DNA of 64,000 nt, from the NCBI GenBank assembly GCA_017642935.1, contig JAEPOK010000001.1, positions 620,001-684,000 on the forward strand, written 5' to 3'. This DNA is from Hyphomicrobiales bacterium. Its GTDB lineage: Bacteria > Pseudomonadota > Alphaproteobacteria > Rhizobiales > MH13. Shown here in pieces: positions 20,936-32,232 of this stretch. Both the position numbers and the translations under genes were made by a program. Positions within the stretch are counted from its first letter, which is position 1, and every line of letters starts with the position of its first letter. The notes under the pieces were generated by a model that did no database searches, was not told where the DNA came from, and saw only the letters and a list, made by a program, of their open reading frames with translations.

Positions 20936-21553
20936 ATGTCAAAACGCGACAGTGTGAAGTACAAAATTGATCGCCGCATGGGCGAAAACATTTGGGGCCG
21001 CCCAAAAAGCCCCGTCAATCGCCGCGAATACGGGCCTGGCCAGCATGGTCAAGGACGCCGCGGCAAACTCTCCGATTTCGGCATTCAGCTGCGCGCCAAG
21101 CAGAAGCTGAAAGGCTATTACGGCTCCATCATGGAGAAGCAGTTCCGCAAGATTTACGACCAGGCGTCCAAAATGAAGGGCGACACGTCGGAAAACCTGA
21201 TTGGTTTGCTTGAGCGTCGTTTGGACACCATCGTCTACCGCGCGAAATTTGTGCCGACGGTTTTTGCGGCACGCCAGTTCGTCAATCACGGCCATGTGCT
21301 AGTGAATGGCAAGCGGGTGAACATCCCATCCTATCGTGTGAAAATCGGCGATGTCGTTGAAGTGCGTGAGCGCTCGCGTCAACTGGCCATCGTGCTTGAA
21401 GCGGTTGGCTTGGATGAGCGCGATGTGCCCGACTATGTCGATGCTGATCACGGCAAGCTGACGGCCAGCCTGACCCGCGTTCCCACGCTGACCGATGTGC
21501 CTTACCCGGTCGCGATGGAGCCGAACTTGGTGGTCGAATTCTACTCGCGCTAA
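20936..21553 (+). CDS. rpsD: 30S ribosomal protein S4
   Basis: S4 nucleates 30S assembly on 16S rRNA. The 205-residue product has the conserved N-terminal S4 domain and, at about 95-155, the S4 RNA-binding fold ([20 protein letters not shown], then [17 protein letters not shown]). A GAAAGGA ribosome site precedes the ATG. It stands alone rather than in the alpha operon, as is usual in rhizobia-like genomes, and ends in a clean terminator. Confidence 0.98.
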   Translation: MSKRDSVKYKIDRRMGENIWGRPKSPVNRREYGPGQHGQGRRGKLSDFGIQLRAKQKLKGYYGSIMEKQFRKIYDQASKMKGDTSENLIGLLERRLDTIVYRAKFVPTVFAARQFVNHGHVLVNGKRVNIPSYRVKIGDVVEVRERSRQLAIVLEAVGLDERDVPDYVDADHGKLTASLTRVPTLTDVPYPVAMEPNLVVEFYSR

Positions 21554-21580
21554 GCGCGAACCCCATTGGTTTGGAATTTC

Positions 21581-21607
21581 AAAGGCCGCCTTCGGGCGGC
21601 CTTTTTG
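21581..21607 (+). terminator. Terminator after rpsD
   Basis: A perfect 10-bp stem (AAAGGCCGCC with GGCGGCCTTT) closed by a TTCG tetraloop and followed by TTG after a TTTTT run. It begins 28 bp after the rpsD stop. Confidence 0.9.
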
Positions 21608-21636
21608 TTTGCCGCCAACTGGTTTAGGGCAGGGCC

Positions 21637-22533
21637 ATGGCCTTCAAACATATGGCTTTGGCGCTTCTGGTTGCCGCGATCTGGGGCATCGCTTTCACCG
21701 TCATCCGCATCGGACTGGATGTGGTGTCGCCGCTGCTCCTAACCGCCTTGCGGTTCGCCTTTGCTGCCATCCCGCTGATCTTTTTTCTCAAGCCGCCCGA
21801 CGCGCCTTGGCGGATCGTTGCCGCCTATGGGTTGCTTCAGGGTGCGGTCATGTTCGGTCTTGTCTTTTATGCGATCGCCATTGGCATGCCGGCGGGCCTC
21901 GCCTCGCTGGTTGTCCAATGTCAGGTGTTTTTCACCGTCGCGCTGGCTGTGGTGTTTGATGGCGAACGCCCGCAGCGCCATCATCTGCTTGCCGGCAGCA
22001 TCGCGGCGATCGGCATCGGTGTGATCGCGCTTGCCAAGACCGGCGGTCAAGACGTGCCGCTCTGGCCGTTGATCTTGACGCTCCTGGGGGCTCTGGCCTG
22101 GGGTATGGCCAATATCGTTTCAAGGCGAGCCAAGACTGCTGACCCAGTCTCCTTCATCGTCTGGTCGAGCGCGGCTGCCCCTCCGGTTTTGATTCTTGGC
22201 AGCCTCGTGTTTGAGCCTGGTGCGCTGGTTGGAATCGCCAGGCTGAATGCCGATGAACTCTGGACGCTTTCCTGGGCGACGTTCGTGCTGGCGATTCCCA
22301 CCACGGTGCTGGCGTTTGCGATTTGGGTCTGGCTCCTGCGCACCTATCAGGCAGCCATTGTCATGCCGTTCGCTCTGCTTGTCCCACTATTCGGCTTTGG
22401 CGGTGCAGCAATTTTCCTGGGCGAGCGCTGGAGCCTTGGCGTCGGTGTCGGTGCGATCTTGGTCCTCGCCGGCCTAGCGATCAACATACTTGGCGACCGA
22501 CGGCTCGCGGCGGCATCCGTACCAAAATCCTGA
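21637..22533 (+). CDS. EamA/DMT-family exporter
   Basis: The 298-residue product has about ten hydrophobic helices arranged as two EamA repeats (about 5-135 and 145-290), with the family pattern LLVAAIWGIAFTVIRIGLD at the N-terminus and GALAWGMANI at the start of the second repeat. Related proteins export amino acids such as cysteine or O-acetylserine (EamA), but the substrate cannot be read from sequence. It lies after the rpsD terminator and is probably expressed from its own promoter. Confidence 0.9.
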   Translation: MAFKHMALALLVAAIWGIAFTVIRIGLDVVSPLLLTALRFAFAAIPLIFFLKPPDAPWRIVAAYGLLQGAVMFGLVFYAIAIGMPAGLASLVVQCQVFFTVALAVVFDGERPQRHHLLAGSIAAIGIGVIALAKTGGQDVPLWPLILTLLGALAWGMANIVSRRAKTADPVSFIVWSSAAAPPVLILGSLVFEPGALVGIARLNADELWTLSWATFVLAIPTTVLAFAIWVWLLRTYQAAIVMPFALLVPLFGFGGAAIFLGERWSLGVGVGAILVLAGLAINILGDRRLAAASVPKS

Positions 22534-22621
22534 GCCCCATTGCAGCTTTCTCTCCTCTCAGGGGTTGAACCCTGGAAGCGGCACCATAAGTGCACGGCTT
22601 AACAAAGTGAGAGGTGCTAAC

Positions 22622-23647
22622 ATGGCCGAGACGGTCTTTCTGACCGGCGCATCCGGTTTCATTGCCAAGCATATCATCGTGCAATTGCTCAACGCCGGTT
22701 ACCAGGTGCGCGGATCGGTGCGTTCGCTCTCGCGTGGAGACGAGATTGTCAGCGCTGTGACACCCCATCTGGACGATGCCAACAAGTTGGACGAACGGCT
22801 TTCGTTTGTAGCGTTGGATCTCAGCAAAGATGAAGGCTGGAATGGCGTGATGGATGGGTGTTCGGCGTTGCTGCACACCGCGTCACCCTTTCCGTTGCAA
22901 CAGCCGGACAATGAAGAAGAGATCATTCGGCCAGCGGTGAATGGGACTGAACGCGCGCTGAAGGCGGCGCAAGCGTCCGGTATCGAACGCGTCGTTGTCA
23001 CATCCTCCGCCGTCGCTGTGATGCACAGCGACTTGCCGAAGGGGCGAACCGTCTATGACGAGGCCGATTGGTCCGAAGATTTCTATCCAACGCAGAACGC
23101 GTATGGCCGCTCCAAGACGCACGCGGAAAAAGCAGCTTGGGCCTTTGTTGCCAATGAAGCATCGACGATCAAGCTAACAACGATCAACCCTGTTCTGGCG
23201 CTGGGCCCTGCGCTCGATGGCAATTACGGCACGTCGCTTCAGGTGGTTGAACGGGTTTTTTCTGGCAAGGACCCGATGCAACCGCGTTTTGGCCTGCCCA
23301 TTGTCGATGTGCGCGATGTGGCTGCGATGCACGTCAAAGCGCTTTCCACACCCCAGAGCGAGGGCCAACGTATCCTGGCCAGCGAGAGCTTCTTGTGGCT
23401 CAAAGATGTGGCAGAAATCTTGAGGCAGGCCTATCCCGACCGCGGGATTAAAGCCCGCGAAGCGCCGGACTTTCTGATCAAGATGATGGCGTTGTTTGAC
23501 AGCAATATCAAATCGATCATTCCGCAACTTGGCGTGCCGAAAAACGTGTCCAATCAACGTGCACGCGATGTGCTCGGCATTGATTTCATTCCGGCGCGTG
23601 ACGCCGTTCTGGCATCGGCAGAAAGCATCAAGCGGTTTGCCACCTAG
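22622..23647 (+). CDS. NAD(P)-dependent epimerase/dihydroflavonol-reductase-like oxidoreductase
   Basis: This is an extended short-chain dehydrogenase. The Rossmann motif is FLTGASGFIAKHI (about residues 5-17), and the active-site motif is YGRSKTHAEKAAW (YxxxK). Residues typical of the aldehyde/dihydroflavonol reductase branch are present (ALLHTASPFP). The start at 22622 has GAGAGGTG upstream and gives 341 residues; an upstream in-frame extension lacks family similarity. Its stop overlaps the stop of the convergent GNAT gene by four bases (CTAG). The substrate is unknown. Confidence 0.9.
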   Translation: MAETVFLTGASGFIAKHIIVQLLNAGYQVRGSVRSLSRGDEIVSAVTPHLDDANKLDERLSFVALDLSKDEGWNGVMDGCSALLHTASPFPLQQPDNEEEIIRPAVNGTERALKAAQASGIERVVVTSSAVAVMHSDLPKGRTVYDEADWSEDFYPTQNAYGRSKTHAEKAAWAFVANEASTIKLTTINPVLALGPALDGNYGTSLQVVERVFSGKDPMQPRFGLPIVDVRDVAAMHVKALSTPQSEGQRILASESFLWLKDVAEILRQAYPDRGIKAREAPDFLIKMMALFDSNIKSIIPQLGVPKNVSNQRARDVLGIDFIPARDAVLASAESIKRFAT

Positions 23648-24321
23648 CTGACGCGCAGGACCTCAAGTTTTTGAATTTGCTGGCCGTCCTCGGCGAAATT
23701 GCCGGGGTCGAGCCAGGCTTCCAATGCCGCTTTGCGGCTTGGCCATTCATTGTCGAGCATGGAGTACCATGCCGTATCGCGATTTTCGCCATGGACCACC
23801 ATGTCCTGGCGGAACGTGCCTTCGAACGTGAATCCAAGGCGGACGGCGGCTTTGTGGGACGGTGCGTTGTCGTCGTTGAGCTTCCACTCATAACGACGGT
23901 AGCCAAGGTCGTCGAACACATGCTTGGCGAGCAGGTAGTGCGCTTCGGTCGCCAGCGGCGAGCGCGCCATGGCATCGCCATGGGCCACCGCGCCAATTTC
24001 CACCGAGCCTTGGTCAGGGCGCATGCGCATGTAGCTGGCCATCCCGCGCACGATGTTCCAATGGGCATCGCGCATGACCATGGTGTGCCATTCGCCCTGC
24101 TTGGCTTGATAGGTTTGGCCGAAATGATCAGCGTCGCGATAAGGCGCATCGGGGAAGAAGCAGATACGCTCGTTGGCGCTCATGGCGCCCCCAAGAGCCT
24201 GCCAAATGTCGTGGGCGTGGGTGTCTGCGCTGAACGCTTCAAGCACCACAGTCCGCCCTTCCAGGCGATCAGGACGAGGGGGTGCGCAACCTTGCCATTT
24301 GGACAGATCGGTCATGGGCAA
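23644..24321 (-). CDS. GNAT-family N-acetyltransferase (RimJ-like)
   Basis: The 225-residue product is a GNAT of the RimJ/RimL-like class: a first conserved block around GRTVVLEAF, the acetyl-CoA region around SVEIGAVAHGDAMARSPLATE, and the closing block NAPSHKAAVRLGFTFEGTFR. Proteins of this type acetylate amino groups of proteins or small molecules; the target is unknown. It is the last gene of the minus-strand run from purC, 11 bp after DUF2461, and overlaps the convergent reductase stop. Confidence 0.9.
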   Translation of the reverse strand: MPMTDLSKWQGCAPPRPDRLEGRTVVLEAFSADTHAHDIWQALGGAMSANERICFFPDAPYRDADHFGQTYQAKQGEWHTMVMRDAHWNIVRGMASYMRMRPDQGSVEIGAVAHGDAMARSPLATEAHYLLAKHVFDDLGYRRYEWKLNDDNAPSHKAAVRLGFTFEGTFRQDMVVHGENRDTAWYSMLDNEWPSRKAALEAWLDPGNFAEDGQQIQKLEVLRVS

Positions 24322-24332
24322 TGGGTCATTGG

Positions 24333-25052
24333 CTAGGTGGCGTTTTTCAGCGCTTCTTCTTCGCGCACGGGATCGATCGCGGCCCAGCCAAACTCCAGAA
24401 ACGGCAGGGTGGTGTGGGTCAACTCCAATAGCGCGTCGGCAATCTTTGGCGTTGTGATGTCTTTGCTGTCGATCTCGCGAACAAAGTGGTGGTTCTTCAG
24501 GCGCACCAGCTTTTGCAGTGCTTCATCATCGAGCTTTTCAAACCCGCGGGGATTGCGTTTCAAGCTTTCGGAATAGTCGAACTCCAGGCCTTGGCTTCTG
24601 AACCCATCCAGCATGGTTTGAAGCTTTGCATGGTTGGCGACGATCGCCGCGCGCATGGCGGCCAACTCAGCGCTGTTCAGCCCATAAAACCCGGTGGCGA
24701 CGAAAGAGCGCTCGTTGGACATGTGCACGTAGGCAAAGCCCTGGTCTTTCTTGGTGCCCGTGCGCGTTAGCAATGCGCTGGCGTGCGTGTTGTATGGGTC
24801 TTTGTTCTTGGAAAAGCGCACGTCGCGGTTGACGCGGTAGAGCGAGGTTTTACGCGTGCCGCGCAGTGGGAGTCCTTCAGCTTCCATGCGCGCAGAGACA
24901 TGCTCAATGAGATCGCCGAGCGGCGTTTTGACGTCGCTCTCGTAGAGCGCCTTGTTTTCCTTGAACCAGTCTCGGTCTTGATGAAAGCCGAGCGCCTTCA
25001 AAAAGGGCAGGGCCTTTTTGCCCATACCCTTGAAGGGAGGAATGTCGGCCAA
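24333..25052 (-). CDS. DUF2461 family protein
   Basis: The 239-residue product matches the DUF2461/TIGR02453 family: an N-terminal FLKALGFHQDRDWFKENK segment, a central SLYRVNRDVRFSKNKDPY segment, and FVATGFYGLNSAEL. The molecular function of the family is unknown. There is no signal peptide or membrane span. It lies 3 bp after the glutaredoxin gene and 11 bp before the GNAT gene, so it is probably cotranscribed with both. Confidence 0.88.
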   Translation of the reverse strand: MADIPPFKGMGKKALPFLKALGFHQDRDWFKENKALYESDVKTPLGDLIEHVSARMEAEGLPLRGTRKTSLYRVNRDVRFSKNKDPYNTHASALLTRTGTKKDQGFAYVHMSNERSFVATGFYGLNSAELAAMRAAIVANHAKLQTMLDGFRSQGLEFDYSESLKRNPRGFEKLDDEALQKLVRLKNHHFVREIDSKDITTPKIADALLELTHTTLPFLEFGWAAIDPVREEEALKNAT

Positions 25053-25055
25053 GGT

Positions 25056-25397
25056 TTAGGCGCTTTCGGCGTTCTTCACCGCGATGCCCTTGTCGGTCAT
25101 CATCTGTTGTAGTTCGCCAGCCTGAAACATCTCGCGGATGATATCGCAGCCGCCAACAAATTCGCCCTTAATGTAAAGCTGCGGGATGGTCGGCCAGTTG
25201 GAGTAGGTCTTGATGCCTTCGCGGATGTCCATGTCTTCCAGAACATTCACATCCTGATAGTCCGCACCGACATAGTCGAGAATCTGCACGACCTGGCCAG
25301 AGAATCCGCACTGCGGAAACTGTTTGGTGCCTTTCATGAACAGCACGACATCGTTGGATTTCACGGCATTGTCGATGGTTGTGGCGGCGTCGGTCAT
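25056..25397 (-). CDS. grxD: Monothiol glutaredoxin Grx4/GrxD
   Basis: The 113-residue product has the monothiol CGFS active site ([14 protein letters not shown]), the GSH-binding [16 protein letters not shown] segment and normal length. Such glutaredoxins bind a [2Fe-2S] cluster with glutathione and pass clusters on, often with a BolA partner. bolA lies directly upstream on the same strand (49-bp gap), which supports a Grx-BolA pair. Confidence 0.97.
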   Translation of the reverse strand: MTDAATTIDNAVKSNDVVLFMKGTKQFPQCGFSGQVVQILDYVGADYQDVNVLEDMDIREGIKTYSNWPTIPQLYIKGEFVGGCDIIREMFQAGELQQMMTDKGIAVKNAESA

Positions 25398-25446
25398 CGG
25401 ATTGTCCTCGAATGTGTGGGCGAACGCTGTTTAGGCGCGAGTTTTG

Positions 25447-25689
25447 TCAGGCATCTGTCGTGGGCGCGGAGGTCTGCAGGGCAAGCGCGTGCAGCACGCC
25501 GCCCATGTTTCCTTTGAGCGCATCATAAACCATTTGGTGCTGCTGAACACGGGACTTGCCTCGGAATGCCTCAGACACCACGACAGCGGCATAATGATCG
25601 CCATCGCCGGCCAAATCGCGGATTTCTACATGCGCGTCTGGCAGGGCTTCGAGGATCATCTTTTCGATGTCAGCGGCATTCATCGGCAT
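25447..25689 (-). CDS. BolA-family protein
   Basis: The 80-residue product is a short BolA/IbaG-type protein, with VEIRDLAGDGDHYAAVVVSE at about 21-40 and the conserved HQMVYDALKGNMGGVLHALAL helix. BolA proteins pair with monothiol glutaredoxins in iron-sulfur trafficking, and the adjacent grxD gene fits this. It follows purL by 21 bp, so it may ride on the purine transcript. Confidence 0.93.
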   Translation of the reverse strand: MPMNAADIEKMILEALPDAHVEIRDLAGDGDHYAAVVVSEAFRGKSRVQQHQMVYDALKGNMGGVLHALALQTSAPTTDA

Positions 25690-25710
25690 GGAGAGCGGGC
25701 CCTTTGTTCC

Positions 25711-27920
<2,210 letters not shown>

Positions 27921-27921
<1 letters not shown>

Positions 27922-28349
27922 CAGGCGGCGGCTCCACAGGCACGGCTTCCACGGGCCCAGCGCGATAGATCGGCGTTTATGCGGCCAACAAGCGGCGTTT
28001 CGGTCAGCGGCCCGAAGGACGACACCACCGTGCCGGCCCCTGAGATCGTGCGCATGGTGACCACTAGCTGAGGCAAACCACCGCGATCATCGCGGTTCAC
28101 GAGCAAAATGCGCGGCTGGCCGGACATGGAGGTAATCTCCGTTTCCTGGCGGTAGGCTGCAAAGGCTTCATCGCCCGATTGGAACCAGCATTCGCGAATG
28201 CGCTCGGCGATGCGTTCGGATGTCGAGCCAAGGCCGCCGCGTGCAGCGAACGATCCTTCGGGCAGATCGATACTCATGCACCCGGCAAGCAGGGTTGCGG
28301 CGGCGAAACCGAGAAGCGCTTTAGGCAGCAAGGTCCAACAATCCTTCAA
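27921..28349 (-). CDS. Small putative lipoprotein inside the purine operon
   Basis: The 142-residue product has a hydrophobic leader with a lipobox LAGC at residues 21-24, so Cys24 would be the lipidated residue. The mature part (about 118 residues) has no motif I recognise; it contains [20 protein letters not shown] and a beta-rich C-terminal half. The ATG overlaps the purQ 3' end by 29 bp and the stop overlaps the purL ATG by one base, so it is tightly coupled to purine genes. No purine-pathway role is known to me for such a protein. Confidence 0.8.
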
Positions 28350-28992
28350 ACAGCTTGGCGCCGGTTTGGCTCGGCTGGTGTGGCAGGGCGATGTTTTCCG
28401 GATGCGGCATCATGCCAAGTACATTGCCGGCCTTATTCGTGATGCCGGCAATATCGGCGACCGACCCGTTGGGGTTCGTTCCGTTGGCGTAGGTGACGGC
28501 TATCGAATCCTCATCCTGCAAACGTTTCAGCATGTTCGGCGTGCAGACATAGTTGCCATCGCCATGGGCAACAGGGCAGGACCAGATATCGTCCTTGGAA
28601 AAACCTGACAGGAAGGTGGAGCGGGTGCTTTCCACTTTCAGACCGACCGACTTGCAGACGAACCGCAGGCTGGCGTTGCGCATCAGCGCTCCGGGTAGAA
28701 GACCGGCTTCGATGAGGATCTGAAAGCCGTTGCACACACCGAGTACCGGCATGCCCTGTTCGGCCGCCTTGATAACCTCGGCCATAATCGGCGCGCGGGC
28801 AGCAATGGCCCCGCAGCGCAGGTAATCACCGTAGGAGAAGCCGCCGGGCAGAACAATCGCCTGGGTGTCGGGGGGAAGCTGCGTGTCAGCGTGCCAGACA
28901 TTGTGCGGCGGTTTGCCGGTGGTGTGCGCCATCGCGTCCAGCATGTCCTGATCCCGGTTGGAACCGGGGAACTGGATGACAGAAACGGCCAT
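28321..28992 (-). CDS. purQ: FGAM synthase glutaminase subunit PurQ
   Basis: PurQ releases ammonia from glutamine for PurL. The 223-residue class I amidotransferase has the nucleophile Cys in VLGVCNGFQIL (about residue 86), GGFSYGDYLRCG near the N-terminus, and the His-containing MMPHPENIALP close to the C-terminus. It starts 3 bp after purS. Its 3' end overlaps a small lipoprotein gene. Confidence 0.98.
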   Translation of the reverse strand: MAVSVIQFPGSNRDQDMLDAMAHTTGKPPHNVWHADTQLPPDTQAIVLPGGFSYGDYLRCGAIAARAPIMAEVIKAAEQGMPVLGVCNGFQILIEAGLLPGALMRNASLRFVCKSVGLKVESTRSTFLSGFSKDDIWSCPVAHGDGNYVCTPNMLKRLQDEDSIAVTYANGTNPNGSVADIAGITNKAGNVLGMMPHPENIALPHQPSQTGAKLFEGLLDLAA

Positions 28993-28995
28993 CGG

Positions 28996-29262
28996 TTACG
29001 CCATTTGCCGTTCGTGGAGCGAGGCGACCTCAAAATCTTCGATCACCGTGTTCGCCAGCAGCTTCTCGCACATGGATGCCAGGTCACTCCTGGCTGATGC
29101 TTCATCGGCGGCAGACAATTCGACATCCATAACCTTGCCTTGGCGCACGCTTTGGATGCCGTCGAAACCCAGACCGGACAGCGCGCCGGCGCTTGCCTTG
29201 CCTTGCGGATCCAGCACGCCGTTCTTTAGCGTGATGATGAGGCGGGCGGAGTAATGAGGCAT
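28996..29262 (-). CDS. purS: FGAM synthase subunit PurS
   Basis: PurS bridges PurL and PurQ. The 88-residue product is slightly longer than typical and has the family's LIITLKNGVLDPQGKA segment and the GFDGIQSVRQGKVMDVEL segment. It lies between purC (5-bp gap) and purQ (3-bp gap), which fits the three-part PurSQL form of the enzyme seen with the small PurL. Confidence 0.95.
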   Translation of the reverse strand: MPHYSARLIITLKNGVLDPQGKASAGALSGLGFDGIQSVRQGKVMDVELSAADEASARSDLASMCEKLLANTVIEDFEVASLHERQMA

Positions 29263-29267
29263 GACAA

Positions 29268-30035
29268 CTAGCCTTTGACCAAGCGTGGTCCGCCGGTCGG
29301 AACCGGATCGTTTTCGTTGAGCACGCCCAAACGGCGCGCGACTTCCTGATAGGCATCCAGCATGCCGCCGAGATCACGGCGAAAGCGGTCTTTATCGAGC
29401 TTTTCGCCGGTCTTGTTGTCCCACAGGCGGCAGGAATCGGGCGATATTTCGTCGGCCACGACGATCCGCATCAGATCGTTTTCCCAAAGCCGTCCGCACT
29501 CGATCTTGAAGTCGACCAGCTTGATGCCGGCGCCCAACAAAAGCCCAGTGAGAAAATCGTTCACGCGGATGGCGATGGCCATCATCTCATCTATCTCTTG
29601 TGGGTTCGCCCAGCCAAACGCCGTGATATGTTCATCCGACACCATCGGATCGCCCAGCGCATCGTTCTTGTAGTAAAATTCAACAATAGAGCGGGGCAGC
29701 GCGGTGCCTTCATCCAGACCCAGGCGTTTGGCGAGCGATCCGGCAGCGACATTGCGCACAACGACCTCAACCGGAATAATTTCGACCTCACGGATCAGTT
29801 GTTCGCGCATGTTCATACGCTTGATGAAATGCGTGCCGATGCCCATCGCATTGAGCTGATCGAAAATGTACTCCGAAATGCGATTGTTGATGACGCCCTT
29901 GCCGTCGATCACCTCGTGTTTTTCGGCGTTGTTGGCCGTTGTGTCATCCTTGAAGTGCTGAACCAACGTGCCAGGCTCGGGGCCCTCGTACAGCGTTTTG
30001 GCTTTGCCCTCATAAATCTTGCGGCGACGGCTCAT
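29268..30035 (-). CDS. purC: SAICAR synthase
   Basis: PurC joins aspartate to CAIR in purine synthesis. From the ATG at 30035 the product is 255 residues, of normal length, starting [16 protein letters not shown], with the substrate region around [19 protein letters not shown]. An AGAAGG ribosome site precedes this ATG. A farther upstream in-frame start adds about 68 residues with no family similarity and was rejected. It heads the purC-purS-purQ-lipoprotein-purL run. Confidence 0.97.
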   Translation of the reverse strand: MSRRRKIYEGKAKTLYEGPEPGTLVQHFKDDTTANNAEKHEVIDGKGVINNRISEYIFDQLNAMGIGTHFIKRMNMREQLIREVEIIPVEVVVRNVAAGSLAKRLGLDEGTALPRSIVEFYYKNDALGDPMVSDEHITAFGWANPQEIDEMMAIAIRVNDFLTGLLLGAGIKLVDFKIECGRLWENDLMRIVVADEISPDSCRLWDNKTGEKLDKDRFRRDLGGMLDAYQEVARRLGVLNENDPVPTGGPRLVKG

Positions 30036-30296
30036 AAAGGTGCCTTCTGTCAGGGGTGAGGATGGCGGCAACCATGGCCTGCCAAAGAATCTTAAGTGTG
30101 GCGGGAACCTACGCCAAGCAGGGGTCGGCGCGCAAACAGATTGCGCGGCTTTGCACGGGCTTCTCCTACCCTCCTTATGGTCATTGATTTGCGACAGTGC
30201 GCTGGCTATGGCCTTGGGGGAAGGTTCGCTGCACCCCATCTAAGCGGTCATGCAAGCGACACACCGCCGACCGGTGCACTTTGAGGAGAAACAACG

Positions 30297-30620
30297 ATGT
30301 CCACATTCGACAAACGCCAAGAAGGTTTTGAGAACAAGTTCGCGCACGATGAAGAGCTGCGTTTCAAGGCCGAAGCGCGCCGCAACAAGATGCTTGGTGC
30401 CTGGGCAGCGGAGAAACTTGGTCTTTCAGGCGAAGCAGCCGAGGCCTACGCCAAATCGGTGGTTCTGGCCGATTTTGAAGAGCCGGGCGATGAAGATGTT
30501 TATCGGAAGGTCAAAGGCGACTTTGAAGAGAAGAATATCGACGTTTCTGAGCACCAACTGCGCCGCGAGATGGCCGACATGATGGATACCGCGATCCAAG
30601 AGATTCAGACCAAGGGGTAG
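30297..30620 (+). CDS. ATP synthase zeta-type inhibitor (DUF1476)
   Basis: The 107-residue product matches the DUF1476 family, FDKRQEGFENKFAHDEELRF at the N-terminus, with a helical C-terminal part. The Paracoccus member is the zeta subunit, which blocks reverse rotation of the F1 ATPase through its N-terminal segment. The family is nearly limited to alphaproteobacteria. It is cytoplasmic, with a GAGGAG-type ribosome site upstream. The HpcH-type aldolase follows 4 bp later, so the two may share a transcript. Confidence 0.93.
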   Translation: MSTFDKRQEGFENKFAHDEELRFKAEARRNKMLGAWAAEKLGLSGEAAEAYAKSVVLADFEEPGDEDVYRKVKGDFEEKNIDVSEHQLRREMADMMDTAIQEIQTKG

Positions 30621-30624
30621 CGGC

Positions 30625-31401
30625 GTGTCCGCACCTCTCGAAAATGGTCTGGCTTTTGCGCGCGGTTTGCGCGGGGGCGACACGGTGTCTATGGGCTGGA
30701 GTGCGATTCCGGCCCCGATGAACGCCGGAGCTTTGGCCCGCGGCGGATTTCAAGCAGTCTGTGTCGATCTGCAGCATGGGTTTCACGACGAAGCGTCTAT
30801 GTTCGCGTCCATGCAGGCGGTGCATCAGGCGGGCGGGTCGCCTGGATTGCGCATTCCCGTTGGTCGGTTCGACCTGGCATCGCGGGCGCTGGATGCTGGC
30901 GCACAATTCGTCATCGCGCCGATGATCAACACTGTTGCCGATGCGCAGGCGTTGGTTGCCGCCACCAAATACCCGCCGGTCGGTGGTCGTTCTTGGGGGC
31001 CTGCGCTTGCGCTGGAACTCTGGGCCACGGCGCAAAGCGACTATTTGGCCGCCGCCAATGAACTGGTGCTGACCATAGCGATGATCGAAACGGTGGAAGC
31101 GCGGGACAATCTCGATGCCATCCTTGCTGTTCCAGGCATCGATGGCATCTTTGTTGGCCCGTCCGATTTGTCGATAACGCTTGCTAATGGTGCGCGGATT
31201 GAGGCAACGGCGCCGCATGTCGTCGATGCGGCAGTTGCTATCGGCACGGCGGCGCGGGAGGCCGGCAAGATCGCCGGTGTCTACGCTTTCGACGCCGACA
31301 AGGCCAAGGCATTCTTTGACAGAGGCTTCACCTTGGCTGCCGTCGGGTCAGACGTCATCGCTTTGAAAACTGCAGCTGCGATTGGCACCGCCGCCCCTTA
31401 A
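30625..31401 (+). CDS. HpcH/HpaI-family aldolase
   Basis: The 258-residue product is a class II pyruvate-type aldolase: VDLQHGFHD near residue 50, KYPPVGGRSWGPA, MIETVEARDNLDAI and GIDGIFVGPSDLS, covering the metal-binding Glu and Asp sites. Related enzymes cleave 2-keto-3-deoxy acids to pyruvate and an aldehyde, such as 4-hydroxy-2-oxoheptanedioate aldolase. The start is GTG at 30625. The substrate is not set by sequence. It follows DUF1476 by 4 bp. Confidence 0.92.
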   Translation: MSAPLENGLAFARGLRGGDTVSMGWSAIPAPMNAGALARGGFQAVCVDLQHGFHDEASMFASMQAVHQAGGSPGLRIPVGRFDLASRALDAGAQFVIAPMINTVADAQALVAATKYPPVGGRSWGPALALELWATAQSDYLAAANELVLTIAMIETVEARDNLDAILAVPGIDGIFVGPSDLSITLANGARIEATAPHVVDAAVAIGTAAREAGKIAGVYAFDADKAKAFFDRGFTLAAVGSDVIALKTAAAIGTAAP

Positions 31402-31418
31402 CACTTGAAGACACGCAG

Positions 31419-31452
31419 AAAAAAGGCGGCCAACATGTTGCCATGGGCCGCC
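31419..31452 (-). terminator. Possible terminator downstream of the minus-strand hydrolase
   Basis: On the minus strand GGCGGCC (31446-31452) pairs with GGCCGCC (31425-31431) and is followed by TTTTTT. It would stop the leftward transcript that ends with the hydrolase at 31643, about 190 bp later. On the plus strand there is no T-run, so it is not obviously a terminator for the aldolase. Confidence 0.55.
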
Positions 31453-31642
31453 AAACACGAGTCTGTTTGATGATTTGTGAGGTCTGTTTGTTTAAGCCAT
31501 CTGACTGGCCAAAAACACAGGTAACGCACGGGCCGTTTCAGCCCGCTGAAGTTGATTGATCAGATTTGAGCAATTGGGCGGTTTTTTCACCCGGCGATGA
31601 CCATTGCGCGGCGCAATTGCGGCAGTTGCCCCTGTGCAGGCC

Positions 31643-32206
31643 TCAGATATTGGCCCGCGCGCGCTTCAACAAAACGCCGAAACGAAGCAGACCCTCCGGC
31701 CATGGCCCGTGTCCTGAATCAGAATTGATGTGCCCGGCATCGCCGGCATCGATGAGTTCCGAGCCCCAGGCATTGGCGCAAGCTTCGGCAAATTCATAGC
31801 TGGCAAACGGGTCGGTGCGGCTGGCTACAAGGAAGGATGGCACCGGCAGCGGATCGGTGGGCATCGACTGAAACCCGGTCAGCATTGGACCGATCGTGCT
31901 CGGGCCATCCAATTCCGGCGGCGTGACCAGAAAGGCTGCGATCACCGGTAGTTTGGCGAGCGCGTCCGCCATATGCGCAATCGTCAGCGCGCCCAGTGAA
32001 TGGCCGACCAGCGCCACTGGGCGCTCGCTCAAAAGGATTTGTTTTTCAATTTCATCAGTCCAGTCGGACAGTGTCGGTGTTTCGAAATCGCGCTGCTCGA
32101 CACGGCGCGCATGCGGTAGCTTTTCGATCCAACCGGCATGCCAGGTGTCCTTGTCGCCGCCTTTCCAGCCGGGTGCCACCAAGACGTCGATGTCGGAAAT
32201 AGCCAT
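31643..32206 (-). CDS. RBBP9/YdeN-type serine hydrolase
   Basis: The 187-residue product is a small alpha/beta hydrolase of the RBBP9/YdeN family: VAPGWKGGDKDTWHAGW at the N-terminus, nucleophile Ser in VGHSLGALTIAH, and the Asp/His end in DAGHINSDSGHGPWPEG. Family members are serine hydrolases with poorly known substrates. It follows purB by 26 bp and is probably the last gene of the leftward run starting at the BASS-like transporter. Confidence 0.9.
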   Translation of the reverse strand: MAISDIDVLVAPGWKGGDKDTWHAGWIEKLPHARRVEQRDFETPTLSDWTDEIEKQILLSERPVALVGHSLGALTIAHMADALAKLPVIAAFLVTPPELDGPSTIGPMLTGFQSMPTDPLPVPSFLVASRTDPFASYEFAEACANAWGSELIDAGDAGHINSDSGHGPWPEGLLRFGVLLKRARANI

Positions 32207-32232
32207 AGGGGAGATCCTCGCTTGGGCTGGGC